A stretch of DNA of 36,447 nt from Ectothiorhodospiraceae bacterium (GTDB taxonomy: Bacteria; Pseudomonadota; Gammaproteobacteria; Nitrococcales; Aquisalimonadaceae). This document shows positions 1-7,779 of this stretch, piece after piece. Each line of letters opens with the position of its first letter. The first letter of the stretch is position 1. Position numbers and translations under genes: made by a program. The stretch covers positions 90,071-126,517 of the forward strand of contig JAFIFU010000005.1 in NCBI GenBank assembly GCA_020831885.1, written 5' to 3'. The notes under the pieces are model-generated. The model was not told the origin of the DNA, did no database searches, and saw only the letters and a list, made by a program, of their open reading frames with translations.

Positions 1-2
1 TA

Positions 3-959
3 CCCACGGCGCTGGAGGATGCGCCCCTGCTGGCCGCCGGGCACCGGGTGGTGCATGGCGGCACACGGCATCATGCGCCGGTCCGGCTTACCGATGCCAT
101 TGTCCAGGAACTGCAGGATCTGGAGGGCCTGGCGCCGTTGCATCAACCCCATAATCTGCTACCGGTGCGTTTGCTGGCGGAGCTGCGCCCGGATCTTCCA
201 CAGGTAGCCTGCTTCGATACCGCCTTTCACCGCACACAGCCCTGGTATGCCCAACGCTTCGCCATTCCGCGGGCGTACGCCGATGCCGGCATACTGCGCT
301 ACGGTTTTCACGGGCTGTCCTACCAGTACATCGCCCGCTGGCTGCGGGAGCACCACCCGGAGCTTCACCGCGCCCGTGTCATCGTGGCCCACCTGGGCAA
401 TGGCGCCAGTCTGTGCGCCATGCGTAACGGCAGGAGCGAGGCCACCAGCATGGGTTTCACTGCCCTGGACGGGCTCCCCATGGGGCAGCGTTGCGGCACC
501 ATCGATCCGGGCGTGGTGCTCTACCTGATCCGGCAGCGGGGCATGAGCCCGGAAGCCGTGGAGGATCTGCTCTACCGGGGGTCCGGTCTGCTGGGCATGT
601 CCGGGATCAGTCATGATGTGCGCACGCTGCTGGCCAGCCGGGAAGCCGCGGCCCGGGAGGCGCTGGATGTCTACTGTTATCGGGCTGCGCGGGAAATCGG
701 CTCCCTGGTGAGTGCCCTGGACGGGCTGGACGGGCTGGTGTTCACCGCCGGCGTGGGCGAGCACGCCGCGCCGGTACGGGCCGCCATCTGCGGACGGCTG
801 GCATGGCTTGGCATCAGGCTGGACGCGGAGCGGAACGCCGGTCATGCCGGTTGCATCAGCGCGGACGGGACGCTGCCGGTGCTGGTGGTGCCCACCGACG
901 AGGAAGGGGAAATCGCTCGGGAAACCCTGGGCGTGGTGAACGCGGTTTCCGGAAACTGA
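3..959 (+). CDS. ackA: Acetate kinase, 5'-truncated by the window edge
   Basis: The reading frame is already open at base 3 and continues to a TGA at 957-959, giving 318 residues of a family that is usually about 400 long, so roughly 80 N-terminal residues lie outside the window. Acetate kinase interconverts acetate plus ATP and acetyl phosphate plus ADP in the cytoplasm. Visible family signatures are GHRVVHGG at the left edge, the AHLGNGASLCA and DGLPMGQRCGTIDPG stretches of the acetate/propionate kinase fold, VFTAGVGEHAAPVR near the C-terminus, and the closing PTDEEGEIARET segment. The downstream neighbour is convergent, with only 11 bases between stop codons. The upstream partner (pta or phosphoketolase in many genomes) is not visible. 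Confidence 0.95.
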   Translation, partial: PTALEDAPLLAAGHRVVHGGTRHHAPVRLTDAIVQELQDLEGLAPLHQPHNLLPVRLLAELRPDLPQVACFDTAFHRTQPWYAQRFAIPRAYADAGILRYGFHGLSYQYIARWLREHHPELHRARVIVAHLGNGASLCAMRNGRSEATSMGFTALDGLPMGQRCGTIDPGVVLYLIRQRGMSPEAVEDLLYRGSGLLGMSGISHDVRTLLASREAAAREALDVYCYRAAREIGSLVSALDGLDGLVFTAGVGEHAAPVRAAICGRLAWLGIRLDAERNAGHAGCISADGTLPVLVVPTDEEGEIARETLGVVNAVSGN

Positions 960-970
960 GCGCGGCGGCC

Positions 971-2878
971 TCAGCGTCCTTCGGCCGACGCGTGATCAAC
1001 GGAATCCGCCATCACCACCCGGTTGCGGCCCAGTGTCTTTGCGCGATAGACCGCGGCATCGGCCGCGTACACCAGATCCTCCGGCCGTCCCTGGAAATCC
1101 GGCTCCGCGGTGGCCACCCCGAGGCTGGCGGTCATGCGCACGCTGGCAGCAGATGGGTCGGCGGGTACGATACCGGCGATGCGCCGCCGGATCTCCTCGG
1201 CAATGGTCAGGGCGCCCCGGGCCGGAGTGTTCGGCAGGATGACGGCGAATTCCTCGCCGCCGTAGCGGGCTGCCACGTCGCCGGCCCGGGTCACCGTCTG
1301 TTTCAGTGTCCGGCCGATCTCCTGGAGGCACAGATCGCCCACCTGATGACCGTATTCATCGTTGATGGGCTTGAAATGGTCCAGGTCCAGCATCACCACG
1401 GACAGGGGCGACTGCTGACGCTGCGCCCGGTGCCATTCCCGGACCAGGGTCTGATCGAAGTGGCGGCGGTTGTAGACACCGGTCAGGCCGTCGGTGATGC
1501 TGGCCGTTTCCAACTGGGCATTGGCGGAGGATAATTCTTTCAGCACCTCCTCCAACTCCCGGGTGCGCGCCTTCACCTGCCGTTCCAGGTTCCGGTTCGC
1601 CTCGCTTTTCAGGCGCAGCGCATGTTGCTGCGCCTCCCGCGCCTCGCGCTCATGGGCCAGTGCCCGCTCCCGGGCGTCCCGCATCAGCCGCTCCGCTTCC
1701 AGGGCCTCCCGCTCGGCCTGTCTCCGGCTTTCCCGTTCCCCGGTCATTCGGTGGATCAGGGCCAGGGACCACAGCGCGATGCCGCCGACCGCGCCAAGCA
1801 TCAGGGCACCGTCCGGGTTCAGGGGCAGCGGCTGCAGCAGCCGGTGCGGGAACAGCATGGCCAGGATGCCGGCCAGCGCGAAGGCGTTGGCGATGGTGAA
1901 ATGCCGCGCGGCGACGACACCCGCCCGCCAGTGCAGCACGCCCACCAAAAGTGTGGACACCGCGGTCAACAGCGCCAGGAGCAGCGTGGCGATGGTCAAC
2001 TCCCGCGGCGCCAGCAGCGGGGTGATCAACAGAGTCAACAGGGTCAGGGCCGCCAGGGCATGGAGCAGAACGAACTGGCCCGGCGTGCGTGAACTGAGAT
2101 CGAACAGCCGGATCACGAACAGACAGGCGGATACCAGGCCGGCCAGAAGAAACAGCTCCACACCCCGTTGCTGCAGCCAGGCGGATTCCGGCCAGAGAAA
2201 CTGGTAGCCCAGACCCGTCCAGGCCAGCATCGCCAGGGCCCCGGCCAGCAGGAACAGGCCGTAGTACAGATGACTGGATTCCCGGAGCAGGGCCAGGGAA
2301 AAGAGACTGTAGGCGGCGACGGTGAGCAGCAAGCCCAGGAACAGTCCCAGTTGAAGCAGTTCCCGGGCATCCGAAATCCAGAAAGCCTGGGGGTCCCACA
2401 GTTCCATGGAGGGAATGGCCAGGCTCCCGGCCCTTATCTCCACCAGAAGCAGCAGTTCCCCCCTGCCCTCGGTTCGCAGTGGAAAGATCAGCTTGCGGTG
2501 CGGTACCGGCCGGGCAGACACCGGCGTCAGGTCGCCGATCCCAAGGTGTCGGAATTCCCCGCCGTCCGACGCCCAGTAGGCGGTCACCGCCTCGAGTCTG
2601 GCGTCGCCCACCACCAGCAGCATGTCCGGCCGGTGATCGTGTCCGTCCAGGGCGGCCCGGAGCCAGAAACGCTGATGCCCCGGGTAGGGCAGCCGGCCCG
2701 TCAGACGTTGCCAGCCCCGTGCGGAAAAGGCCGCCTGTGGCGTCACGAGCCCGTCCGGGTCCGGGAGGTACTCGCCGACGTCCAGGAGGTCCACATGGGA
2801 TCCCGGGTGGTTCTCATTCGCCAGGGCGTTCTCCGGTTGAACCAGCAACATGACCGCCAGACACAGCAATACCCGCAC
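971..2878 (-). CDS. Membrane diguanylate cyclase, 7TMR-DISM sensor plus GGDEF
   Basis: Predicted to make cyclic di-GMP from GTP in response to a periplasmic signal. Order of parts: signal peptide (residues 1-20, MRVLLCLAVMLLV core), a periplasmic 7TMR-DISMED2-like beta domain (about 25-160), seven hydrophobic segments of the 7TMR-DISM type (about 175-385), a charged coiled coil rich in Arg/Glu/Ala (about 390-460), and a GGDEF domain. The active site reads GGEEF at about 540-544, and an RxxD inhibitory I-site (RAGD, 531-534) sits five residues before it, so both catalysis and product inhibition look intact. I chose the GTG at 2878 because a GGAGG lies 7 bases upstream and it starts directly at the signal peptide. 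The frame is also open from an ATG at 2938, which would add 20 residues and has no ribosome binding site. The ligand is unknown. Confidence 0.9.
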   Translation of the reverse strand: MRVLLCLAVMLLVQPENALANENHPGSHVDLLDVGEYLPDPDGLVTPQAAFSARGWQRLTGRLPYPGHQRFWLRAALDGHDHRPDMLLVVGDARLEAVTAYWASDGGEFRHLGIGDLTPVSARPVPHRKLIFPLRTEGRGELLLLVEIRAGSLAIPSMELWDPQAFWISDARELLQLGLFLGLLLTVAAYSLFSLALLRESSHLYYGLFLLAGALAMLAWTGLGYQFLWPESAWLQQRGVELFLLAGLVSACLFVIRLFDLSSRTPGQFVLLHALAALTLLTLLITPLLAPRELTIATLLLALLTAVSTLLVGVLHWRAGVVAARHFTIANAFALAGILAMLFPHRLLQPLPLNPDGALMLGAVGGIALWSLALIHRMTGERESRRQAEREALEAERLMRDARERALAHEREAREAQQHALRLKSEANRNLERQVKARTRELEEVLKELSSANAQLETASITDGLTGVYNRRHFDQTLVREWHRAQRQQSPLSVVMLDLDHFKPINDEYGHQVGDLCLQEIGRTLKQTVTRAGDVAARYGGEEFAVILPNTPARGALTIAEEIRRRIAGIVPADPSAASVRMTASLGVATAEPDFQGRPEDLVYAADAAVYRAKTLGRNRVVMADSVDHASAEGR

Positions 2879-3218
2879 CGTGGAGCCTCCGCTCCCCGGG
2901 AAAAGGGCGTGACCGGGCGGTCCGGGTCCCTGCTTCATGGCGCGTCGCCGCAGTGCGTGCCGGTATGGCGCCGAACCGGGCGCGTGTTCACGCGCATGTG
3001 TCGTTCCGGCCGGCTGGGAGGTGATCCTGGTCAGGGGGCCGTTGGTTATTCGCCATGTCTGGTCCCTGTCATGTTATTTTGGTCATTGTAACGGAACTGG
3101 TGCCCCGGGATCAGGGGCAGGTACTGAACGGCCGTTCCGGGAAGGATTGCAGTGCCCGGGGCCGGACTGCGAACCCGCCCGGAAGCGCCGGGCGCCGAGG
3201 CGTAGGCTGGAGGTGGCA
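2879..3218. other. Intergenic region, divergent DGC / DUF2007 genes
   Basis: About 340 bases between two divergently transcribed genes, presumably holding both promoters. The part around 3045-3095 is locally AT-richer (TTATT, TTTTGG, TTGTAA), but I found no hexamer pair with good spacing on either strand. No tRNA, repeat or convincing terminator was seen. Confidence 0.4.
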
Positions 3219-3539
3219 ATGAAGCGCGTGTATGCGTCACATAGCCCCCTGCTGGTGGGTCATATGCGGAACCTGCTGGAGACCGAGGGAATCCGCTGTG
3301 TGGTACGGAATATGGGCCTGGTGGGGGGCGTGGGCGAGCTTCCACCCACCGCGGTCTGGCCGGAGCTCTGGGTGGAACGGCCTATCGACTACGAACGTGC
3401 GGAGCGCATCATCCGGGAGGCCCAGGAAGCGCGCCCGGCGGAGGAGGGCTGGACCTGCCCGGGCTGCGGCGAGCGGCTGGAAGGGCAGTTCACGGAATGC
3501 TGGCAGTGTGGGCGCTCGCGTCCGGTGAATCATCTGTAG
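3219..3539 (+). CDS. DUF2007 protein with C-terminal zinc ribbon
   Basis: A 106-residue cytoplasmic protein of unknown function. The first two thirds (MKRVYASHSPLLVGHMRNLL onward, through ELWVERPIDYERA) match the DUF2007 family, annotated as a putative prokaryotic signal-transducing domain; the fold is a small alpha/beta unit, with no known ligand here. The last 30 residues carry two CxxC knuckles, CPGC and CWQC, separated by a short Glu/Gly-rich loop, which is a zinc-ribbon pattern. The start is set by a GGAGG five bases before ATG 3219; the same frame is open further upstream but lacks a ribosome binding site. It is followed convergently by cysQ, 20 bases away. Function cannot be assigned from sequence. 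Confidence 0.8.
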   Translation: MKRVYASHSPLLVGHMRNLLETEGIRCVVRNMGLVGGVGELPPTAVWPELWVERPIDYERAERIIREAQEARPAEEGWTCPGCGERLEGQFTECWQCGRSRPVNHL

Positions 3540-3559
3540 TCATCGCCGGCGCCCGTTGA

Positions 3560-4375
3560 TCAGGGCAGTGGGCCCAGGATATTTTCCCAGTCTCCGGCGT
3601 CGTCCCCGATGGCCAGCACGTCCTGCAGCGTGGGAGAGGACCGGATGTTGTACTGTACCGGTTGCAGGTTGTGCATATGCAGCAGCCGTCCGCCCACGGC
3701 CTCCAGGATGGCCTGCGCCGCCCCCAGATCCCATTCCGATATCGGGCCGTAGCGGGGGAAGATATCGGCGTCCCCCTCGGCGACCATGCAGAACTTGATT
3801 GCCGCGCCCATGGTGAGCAGTTCGTGGCGGGGCAGCCGGTCCAGCAGCCGGCGGGTCCGCGGGCCCGGTGTGCTGCCGCCCAGTACCACGCGGAACGGTG
3901 GGGTGACCGGGCGGTGGGGGCGGATCGCCAGGGCGTCCCGGCCGTGCAGGCGTCGCCAGGCGCCGATACCCGGACCGCCGAACCAGTCCAGCCGGTGTGC
4001 GGGTGCGTGGATGACGCCGAGCACCGGCCGGTGATTCTCCACCAGCGCGATGTTGACGCTGAACTGATCGCTACGCCGGATGAATTCCCGGGTGCCGTCC
4101 AGGGGGTCCACGAGCCAGTAGCGCTGCCACTGACGCCGTTTCCGCCAGGGTATCGGGTCCGACTCCTCCGACAGTACCGGGAGGTCCGGTGTCAGCGCCG
4201 CCAGGCGGCGGACGATGATCTCATGGGCCGCCTGGTCGGCGTCGGTGACCGGGCTCGCGTCCCGCTTGGTGCGCACAGCGAAATCCTTCCGGTACACCGA
4301 ACGGATGGCGGCGCCGGCGGCATGGGCGATATCCAGAACAGCGGCGATCAGCGGCTCGTGGTCCGGCATGGGCAT
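3560..4375 (-). CDS. cysQ: 3'(2'),5'-bisphosphate nucleotidase CysQ
   Basis: Hydrolyses 3'-phosphoadenosine 5'-phosphate (and PAPS), clearing the inhibitory by-product of sulfate assimilation; a Mg-dependent, lithium-sensitive member of the inositol monophosphatase superfamily. The protein is 271 residues, the usual size. The metal site is visible: Glu70-Glu71 in LSEES, the DPLDGT motif at 90-95, and WD at 215-216 in the EWDLGAAQAI helix. TKRDASPVTDAD near residues 37-47 is typical of CysQ. Start chosen at ATG 4375; a second in-frame ATG at 4369 is equally possible. The gene lies 34 bases downstream of nudE on the same strand and is probably co-transcribed with it, a pairing seen in many gammaproteobacteria. 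Confidence 0.93.
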   Translation of the reverse strand: MPMPDHEPLIAAVLDIAHAAGAAIRSVYRKDFAVRTKRDASPVTDADQAAHEIIVRRLAALTPDLPVLSEESDPIPWRKRRQWQRYWLVDPLDGTREFIRRSDQFSVNIALVENHRPVLGVIHAPAHRLDWFGGPGIGAWRRLHGRDALAIRPHRPVTPPFRVVLGGSTPGPRTRRLLDRLPRHELLTMGAAIKFCMVAEGDADIFPRYGPISEWDLGAAQAILEAVGGRLLHMHNLQPVQYNIRSSPTLQDVLAIGDDAGDWENILGPLP

Positions 4376-4409
4376 GATGGGCTGGGCTTCCGGCTGGTTC
4401 CGAGGGCCT

Positions 4410-4970
4410 TCAGCGACGGCCCCGCCGGTGCATGTGACTGAGCGCCAGGTAGATGGCGGCGATGGAACGGCCCTCGGTGAGATCCTCGTTTTCCATGACC
4501 ATGTCCTCGAAGCGGGATAGGGGAAGCTCCACCACTTCAATGGGCTCCGGCTCATCACCGACCATGCGCTGGGGGTAAAGGTCCTCCGCCAGGATCACCT
4601 GGGTGCGGTGGCCCAGATACCCCGGCGCCAGGCTCAGGGCCGGCAGCTTGGTGAGCCGGCGCGCACCGTAACCGGCCTCTTCCATCAGCTCCCGGTTGGC
4701 GGCCTCCAGCATGTCCTCCCCGGGTTCCACCCGGCCCTTGGGCAGGCCCAGTTCGTAGCGCTCCAGGCCCACGCCGTACTCCCGGATCAACAATACCGTC
4801 TCCGGGTCCAGCATGGGAACCACGATGACGGCGCCGACACTGCCGGAACCGCGCAGCCGCTCGAACTCCACTTCCACACCGTTTGAGAAACGGAGGTTGA
4901 CGGCCTCGATGCGGAAAAGACGGGAGCGGGCGACGACCCGGGTGTCGAGAATCTCCGGCTTCTTGCGCAT
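4410..4970 (-). CDS. nudE: ADP compounds hydrolase NudE (Nudix)
   Basis: Nudix hydrolase expected to cleave ADP-ribose, Ap3A and NADH-type ADP compounds to AMP plus the other half. The protein has 186 residues, as for E. coli NudE. A complete Nudix box runs from Gly79 to Tyr101: G-x5-E (Glu85), then x7, REL (93-95), EE (97-98) and GY (100-101). The preceding REYGVGLERYELGLPKG is characteristic of the NudE branch. It is the first gene of a nudE-cysQ pair and is divergent from yrfG, an arrangement also found in E. coli (yrfE/yrfG). The 138 bases between nudE and yrfG should hold both promoters; I did not resolve them. Confidence 0.93.
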   Translation of the reverse strand: MRKKPEILDTRVVARSRLFRIEAVNLRFSNGVEVEFERLRGSGSVGAVIVVPMLDPETVLLIREYGVGLERYELGLPKGRVEPGEDMLEAANRELMEEAGYGARRLTKLPALSLAPGYLGHRTQVILAEDLYPQRMVGDEPEPIEVVELPLSRFEDMVMENEDLTEGRSIAAIYLALSHMHRRGRR

Positions 4971-5108
4971 GGTCTGAGCGCACCCCGATTGCTTCAGCGA
5001 GGCCCCATTCTACACGTAGCGCCGGGCCGGATGCGTTATCCTTGACCGGGGTTTCTCCGGATCGGTTAGAAGCCCCGGGGTATGATGTGATGTCAGGGAA
5101 TCGCTTTC

Positions 5109-5783
5109 ATGATTGACTGGTCACGTGTGGACACCGTGCTGCTGGATATGGACGGCACCCTGCTGGATCTGGCCTTCGACAACCACTTCTGGCTCGAGGC
5201 CCTGCCGGGCCGCGTGGCCGAACGCCACCGTATGGATCTGCCCCGGGCCAGGAATCATGTCCTGTCTCTCATGCGCGCCGTGGAGGGCAGGCTGGAGTGG
5301 TACTGTCTGGATTACTGGCAGCGTCTGCTGGACGTTGACATGGTGGCGCTGAAGGGGGAGTTCACCCATCTGATCGGCTTCCGTCCCGGGGCGGAAGCCT
5401 TTCTCCAGGCGCTCAATCGGGCCGGAAAGCGGGCCGTGCTGGTGACCAATGCGCACCATGGCAGCCTGGGACTCAAGCTCCGCCACGTCCCGTTGGCGGG
5501 TTATCTGGATGCGACCTACTCCTCCCACGATTTCGGTTACTCCAAGGAGTTCCCGGAATTCTGGGACCGTGTCCAGCAGCGGGACGGTTTCCAGCCGCGC
5601 CGGACCGTGTTGCTGGACGACAGCCATCGTGTTCTGGCCGCGGCGCGGGACTGGGGGGTGCCTCAGCTCTGTGCCATCGCGCAACCGGACATGGGCCGGC
5701 CGCCGTTGAGCCAGGCGCCGTTCCCGTTGATCCGGGATCTGGCGGAGGTGGCGCCACCGGTGGCCGAAGGTGTTTCCGATTGA
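5109..5783 (+). CDS. yrfG: HAD-family GMP/IMP nucleotidase YrfG
   Basis: Haloacid dehalogenase-like phosphatase of 224 residues, matching E. coli YrfG, a 5'-nucleotidase acting on purine monophosphates such as GMP and IMP. Motif I is DMDGT at 13-17 (nucleophile Asp13, acid/base Asp15), motif II is the Thr113 of LVTNAHHG, motif III is Lys146 in YSKEFPEFW, and motif IV is the LLDDS aspartate pair at 170-171. The long helical cap between motif I and II carries the family-typical LEWYCLDYWQRLL segment. AGGGAA precedes ATG 5109 by 9 bases. It marks the right end of the housekeeping block; the phenol island begins directly downstream. Confidence 0.93.
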   Translation: MIDWSRVDTVLLDMDGTLLDLAFDNHFWLEALPGRVAERHRMDLPRARNHVLSLMRAVEGRLEWYCLDYWQRLLDVDMVALKGEFTHLIGFRPGAEAFLQALNRAGKRAVLVTNAHHGSLGLKLRHVPLAGYLDATYSSHDFGYSKEFPEFWDRVQQRDGFQPRRTVLLDDSHRVLAAARDWGVPQLCAIAQPDMGRPPLSQAPFPLIRDLAEVAPPVAEGVSD

Positions 5784-5826
5784 TGGGATATGCGGATTCG
5801 GTGGTTCTGTAATATCGAAAAAGTGT

Positions 5827-5843
5827 AAAATATCGGAAATTAT
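5827..5843. promoter_or_regulatory. Candidate GntR operator upstream of the regulator gene
   Basis: AAAATATC-G-GAAATTAT is an imperfect inverted repeat 60 bases before the GntR-family start codon. Its right arm plus the next base (GAAATTATG) is identical to the arm of the perfect palindrome at 20485-20503; the left arm matches 6 of 9. It overlaps a -10-like hexamer TAAAAT (5826-5831), so binding there would repress the gene's own transcription. A second, weaker copy of the left half (TAATATCGAAA) lies at 5810-5820. Operator function is inferred, not shown. Confidence 0.5.
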
Positions 5844-5902
5844 GGCGCGGGTTTGCCCTGAGCTTCCCCGTGATTTCGTATCCACTGCCGAGGAGCCCTG
5901 TC

Positions 5903-6643
5903 ATGGCTTCCAATGTGATCTGGCCCCATGGCCTGCAACACGTCGGGAAGCGTCCCGGTTCGCCCACCCTGGTGCAGGCGACTTACGATGCCATGCGCGA
6001 GGATATCCTCAGCGGCCGGTTGCAGCCGGGTACCAAGCTGCGGGCCGAGGCGCTGAAGGAGCGCTACAATGTTGGTGCCAGCACCCTGCGGGAGGCGCTG
6101 AACCTGCTGGTGGGCGAGGCCCTGGTTGCCTCTGAGGGGCAAAAGGGATTCCGTGTCACGCCCATGTCGGAAGCGGATTTCCGCGATATTGTCCGCGTGC
6201 GCAAGATGCTGGAAACCCAGGCGCTGCGCGAGGCCATTGAGCACGGTGACGACGATTGGGAAGCGGAGGTGGTGGCCGCCTTCCACCGCCTGTCGCGGAT
6301 CGAGGAACGCGTCTCGGGGGATCCGGCAGGCCTGTCCGGGGAGTGGGAAGAGCGCAATCGCGCCTTCCATGCGGCGCTGATCTCGGCGTGTCCGTCCCGC
6401 TGGCTGCACCACTTTATCGGTATTCTCTTTCATCAATCGGAGCGTTACCGGCGTATCGCATTCTCTCAGTCTCAAGGGCCGGTAAAACGCCGTGATGTGC
6501 ACGGAGAGCATGAGGCCATCTACGAGGCCGCCATTGCCCGGGATGCTGACCGGGCCTGCGCCCTGACCGAGCAACACATCGACCGCACGCTCAGCTTTCT
6601 CAGTGAAGGGGGCGCATTCCAGCAGCTCGGAGCGCACCAGTAG
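5903..6643 (+). CDS. GntR-family (FCD) transcriptional regulator
   Basis: A 246-residue DNA-binding regulator. A GntR winged helix-turn-helix occupies about 22-88 (TYDAMREDILSGRLQPGTKL, then RYNVGASTLREALNLLVGEA as the recognition unit, and GFRV in the wing). An FCD ligand-binding all-helical domain follows at about 92-235, with the metal/ligand His-bearing helices RAFHAALI, GEHEAIYEAAI and EQHI; the usual Asp before FHxxL is Asn here. An AGGAG seven bases before ATG 5903 fixes the start; the frame also opens at 5870. It is convergent with the end of the phenol operon. In Comamonas testosteroni the GntR-type AphS represses the aph phenol genes, and by position and family this is a likely counterpart. 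The effector (perhaps a pathway intermediate) is unknown. Confidence 0.9.
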   Translation: MASNVIWPHGLQHVGKRPGSPTLVQATYDAMREDILSGRLQPGTKLRAEALKERYNVGASTLREALNLLVGEALVASEGQKGFRVTPMSEADFRDIVRVRKMLETQALREAIEHGDDDWEAEVVAAFHRLSRIEERVSGDPAGLSGEWEERNRAFHAALISACPSRWLHHFIGILFHQSERYRRIAFSQSQGPVKRRDVHGEHEAIYEAAIARDADRACALTEQHIDRTLSFLSEGGAFQQLGAHQ

Positions 6644-6668
6644 CCGCACCCGGTTCGCCGGCAGCAAG

Positions 6669-6749
6669 GTCGGTGATCCGCGCCGACGCGAGACCCGGTG
6701 TCGGTGGGAACGGGTGGATCGGAGGCCCTGCGCAGCAGGGATCTCCGAC
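6669..6749. repeat. Two REP-like hairpin elements between convergent genes
   Basis: The right element (6718-6749) is a hairpin TCGGA-GG-CCCTGC-GCA-GCAGGG-ATC-TCCGA, nearly identical to the copies at 36185 and 36393. The left element begins with GTCGGTGATCCGCGC (6669-6683), identical to part of the minus-oriented copy at 36269-36306, but its other arm is degenerate. The pair fills the gap between the GntR gene and dmpI and may also act as a bidirectional terminator; there is no U-tract. Confidence 0.65.
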
Positions 6750-6776
6750 ATGCATGGCGCGGAATCATGCTTCCGG

Positions 6777-6968
6777 TCAGCGCCCCAGCTCTTTTGCCGT
6801 CTTGCCGCCAATCCCCCAATGGGTTTTCGGCATCTCGCTGATCAGGATGCGCACCGCCTCCGGGGGCGCGTTCAGCGTCCGGCAGATGGTGTCGGTCATC
6901 TCCTTGATCAACCGGGCCTTGGTTTCCTCGTCGCGGCCTTCCAGGATGTGGATCTGGCACAATGGCAT
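6777..6968 (-). CDS. dmpI: 4-oxalocrotonate tautomerase
   Basis: Isomerises 2-hydroxymuconate (4-oxalocrotonate enol) to 2-oxo-3-hexenedioate in the oxalocrotonate branch of the meta-cleavage pathway. The 63-residue chain is the standard 4-OT size. After Met removal, the catalytic base Pro1 is at the N-terminus (MPLCQIHILEGR); Arg11 and Arg39 that bind substrate are both present. The aromatic position that is Phe50 in the Pseudomonas enzyme is Trp here (KTHWGIGG). A GAGGA seven bases upstream supports the start. It is the last gene of the dmp operon, 16 bases after dmpH; its end faces the GntR gene across two REP-like hairpins. Confidence 0.93.
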   Translation of the reverse strand: MPLCQIHILEGRDEETKARLIKEMTDTICRTLNAPPEAVRILISEMPKTHWGIGGKTAKELGR

Positions 6969-6984
6969 GGCGTTGTCCTCGTGA

Positions 6985-7779
6985 CTACTCGGTAAAGCGG
7001 ATGCCGACGCTGCCCAGGCCCTGGGCACGGACGGTGGCGGTATCGCCGGGTTTCACGGCCAGGGCCGCGGTGATGGCGCCACTGAGCACCAGACTGCCCG
7101 CGGGCAGGGACTCGCCGTGTTCCCCCAGCATGTTCACCAGTTGCGCCACACTGTTGGCCGGATGGCCCAGTACGGCCGCTCCCGCTGCGGTTTCCACCGG
7201 TTCGCCGTTGATCTCCAGCACCACGCCAAGGCTGCGCAGATCCAGCCCTTCCACGCCGGAGACCGTGCCGCCGGTGACAAAACCGGAGGACGAGGCGTTG
7301 TCCGCAATCACGCTCACCAGATCGAAGCGGAAATCCTTGTAGCGTGAATCGATGATCTCGATGGCGGGCATCACGAACTCGGTGGCCGCCAGCACCTGGG
7401 CCACATTGCAGCCCGGACCCTTGAGCTCCCGCTTGGTGACAAACGCGATTTCCGCCTCCACCTTGGGGTGGATAAAGCGGCTCACTGGTACGGCATTGCC
7501 TTCCTGCACCTCGAAGCTGTCCGACAGGAAGCCGTACACGGGGCTGTCCACGCCCATCTGCTCCATCTTGGCACGGGAGGTCAGGCCCATCTTGTAGCCG
7601 ACAATGGTTTCCCCGCGCGCCTGCTTGCGGTCGCGGATCGCGCGCTGGACCGCATAGGCGTCCTCGAAATCCATGTCCGGATGGTCGTCCGTGATCTTGA
7701 TGACTTCACGGCATTCCAGTTGGGCGTTCTCCAGGTGTTCGGCCAGCTGCTTGATCTGTTCCTGTGACAACGTGCTCAC
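6985..7779 (-). CDS. dmpH: 4-oxalocrotonate decarboxylase
   Basis: Decarboxylates 2-oxo-3-hexenedioate to 2-hydroxypenta-2,4-dienoate, working in complex with the hydratase DmpE so that the unstable dienol is handed over. 264 residues, Mg-dependent, in the fumarylacetoacetate hydrolase-like/hydratase superfamily. Visible family segments are [16 protein letters not shown], the metal-binding EAEIAF, and [14 protein letters not shown]. It is an ancient paralogue of dmpE in the same operon. The start codon is GTG at 7779, preceded by GGAGG at six bases, and it overlaps the dmpG stop as GTGA, implying translational coupling. Confidence 0.93.
   Translation of the reverse strand: MSTLSQEQIKQLAEHLENAQLECREVIKITDDHPDMDFEDAYAVQRAIRDRKQARGETIVGYKMGLTSRAKMEQMGVDSPVYGFLSDSFEVQEGNAVPVSRFIHPKVEAEIAFVTKRELKGPGCNVAQVLAATEFVMPAIEIIDSRYKDFRFDLVSVIADNASSSGFVTGGTVSGVEGLDLRSLGVVLEINGEPVETAAGAAVLGHPANSVAQLVNMLGEHGESLPAGSLVLSGAITAALAVKPGDTATVRAQGLGSVGIRFTE

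Noticed and set aside
5784-5826. A full sigma70 promoter for the GntR gene
   Set aside because: The -10-like TAAAAT at 5826 is good, but no acceptable -35 lies 16-18 bases upstream; only the operator overlap is reported.
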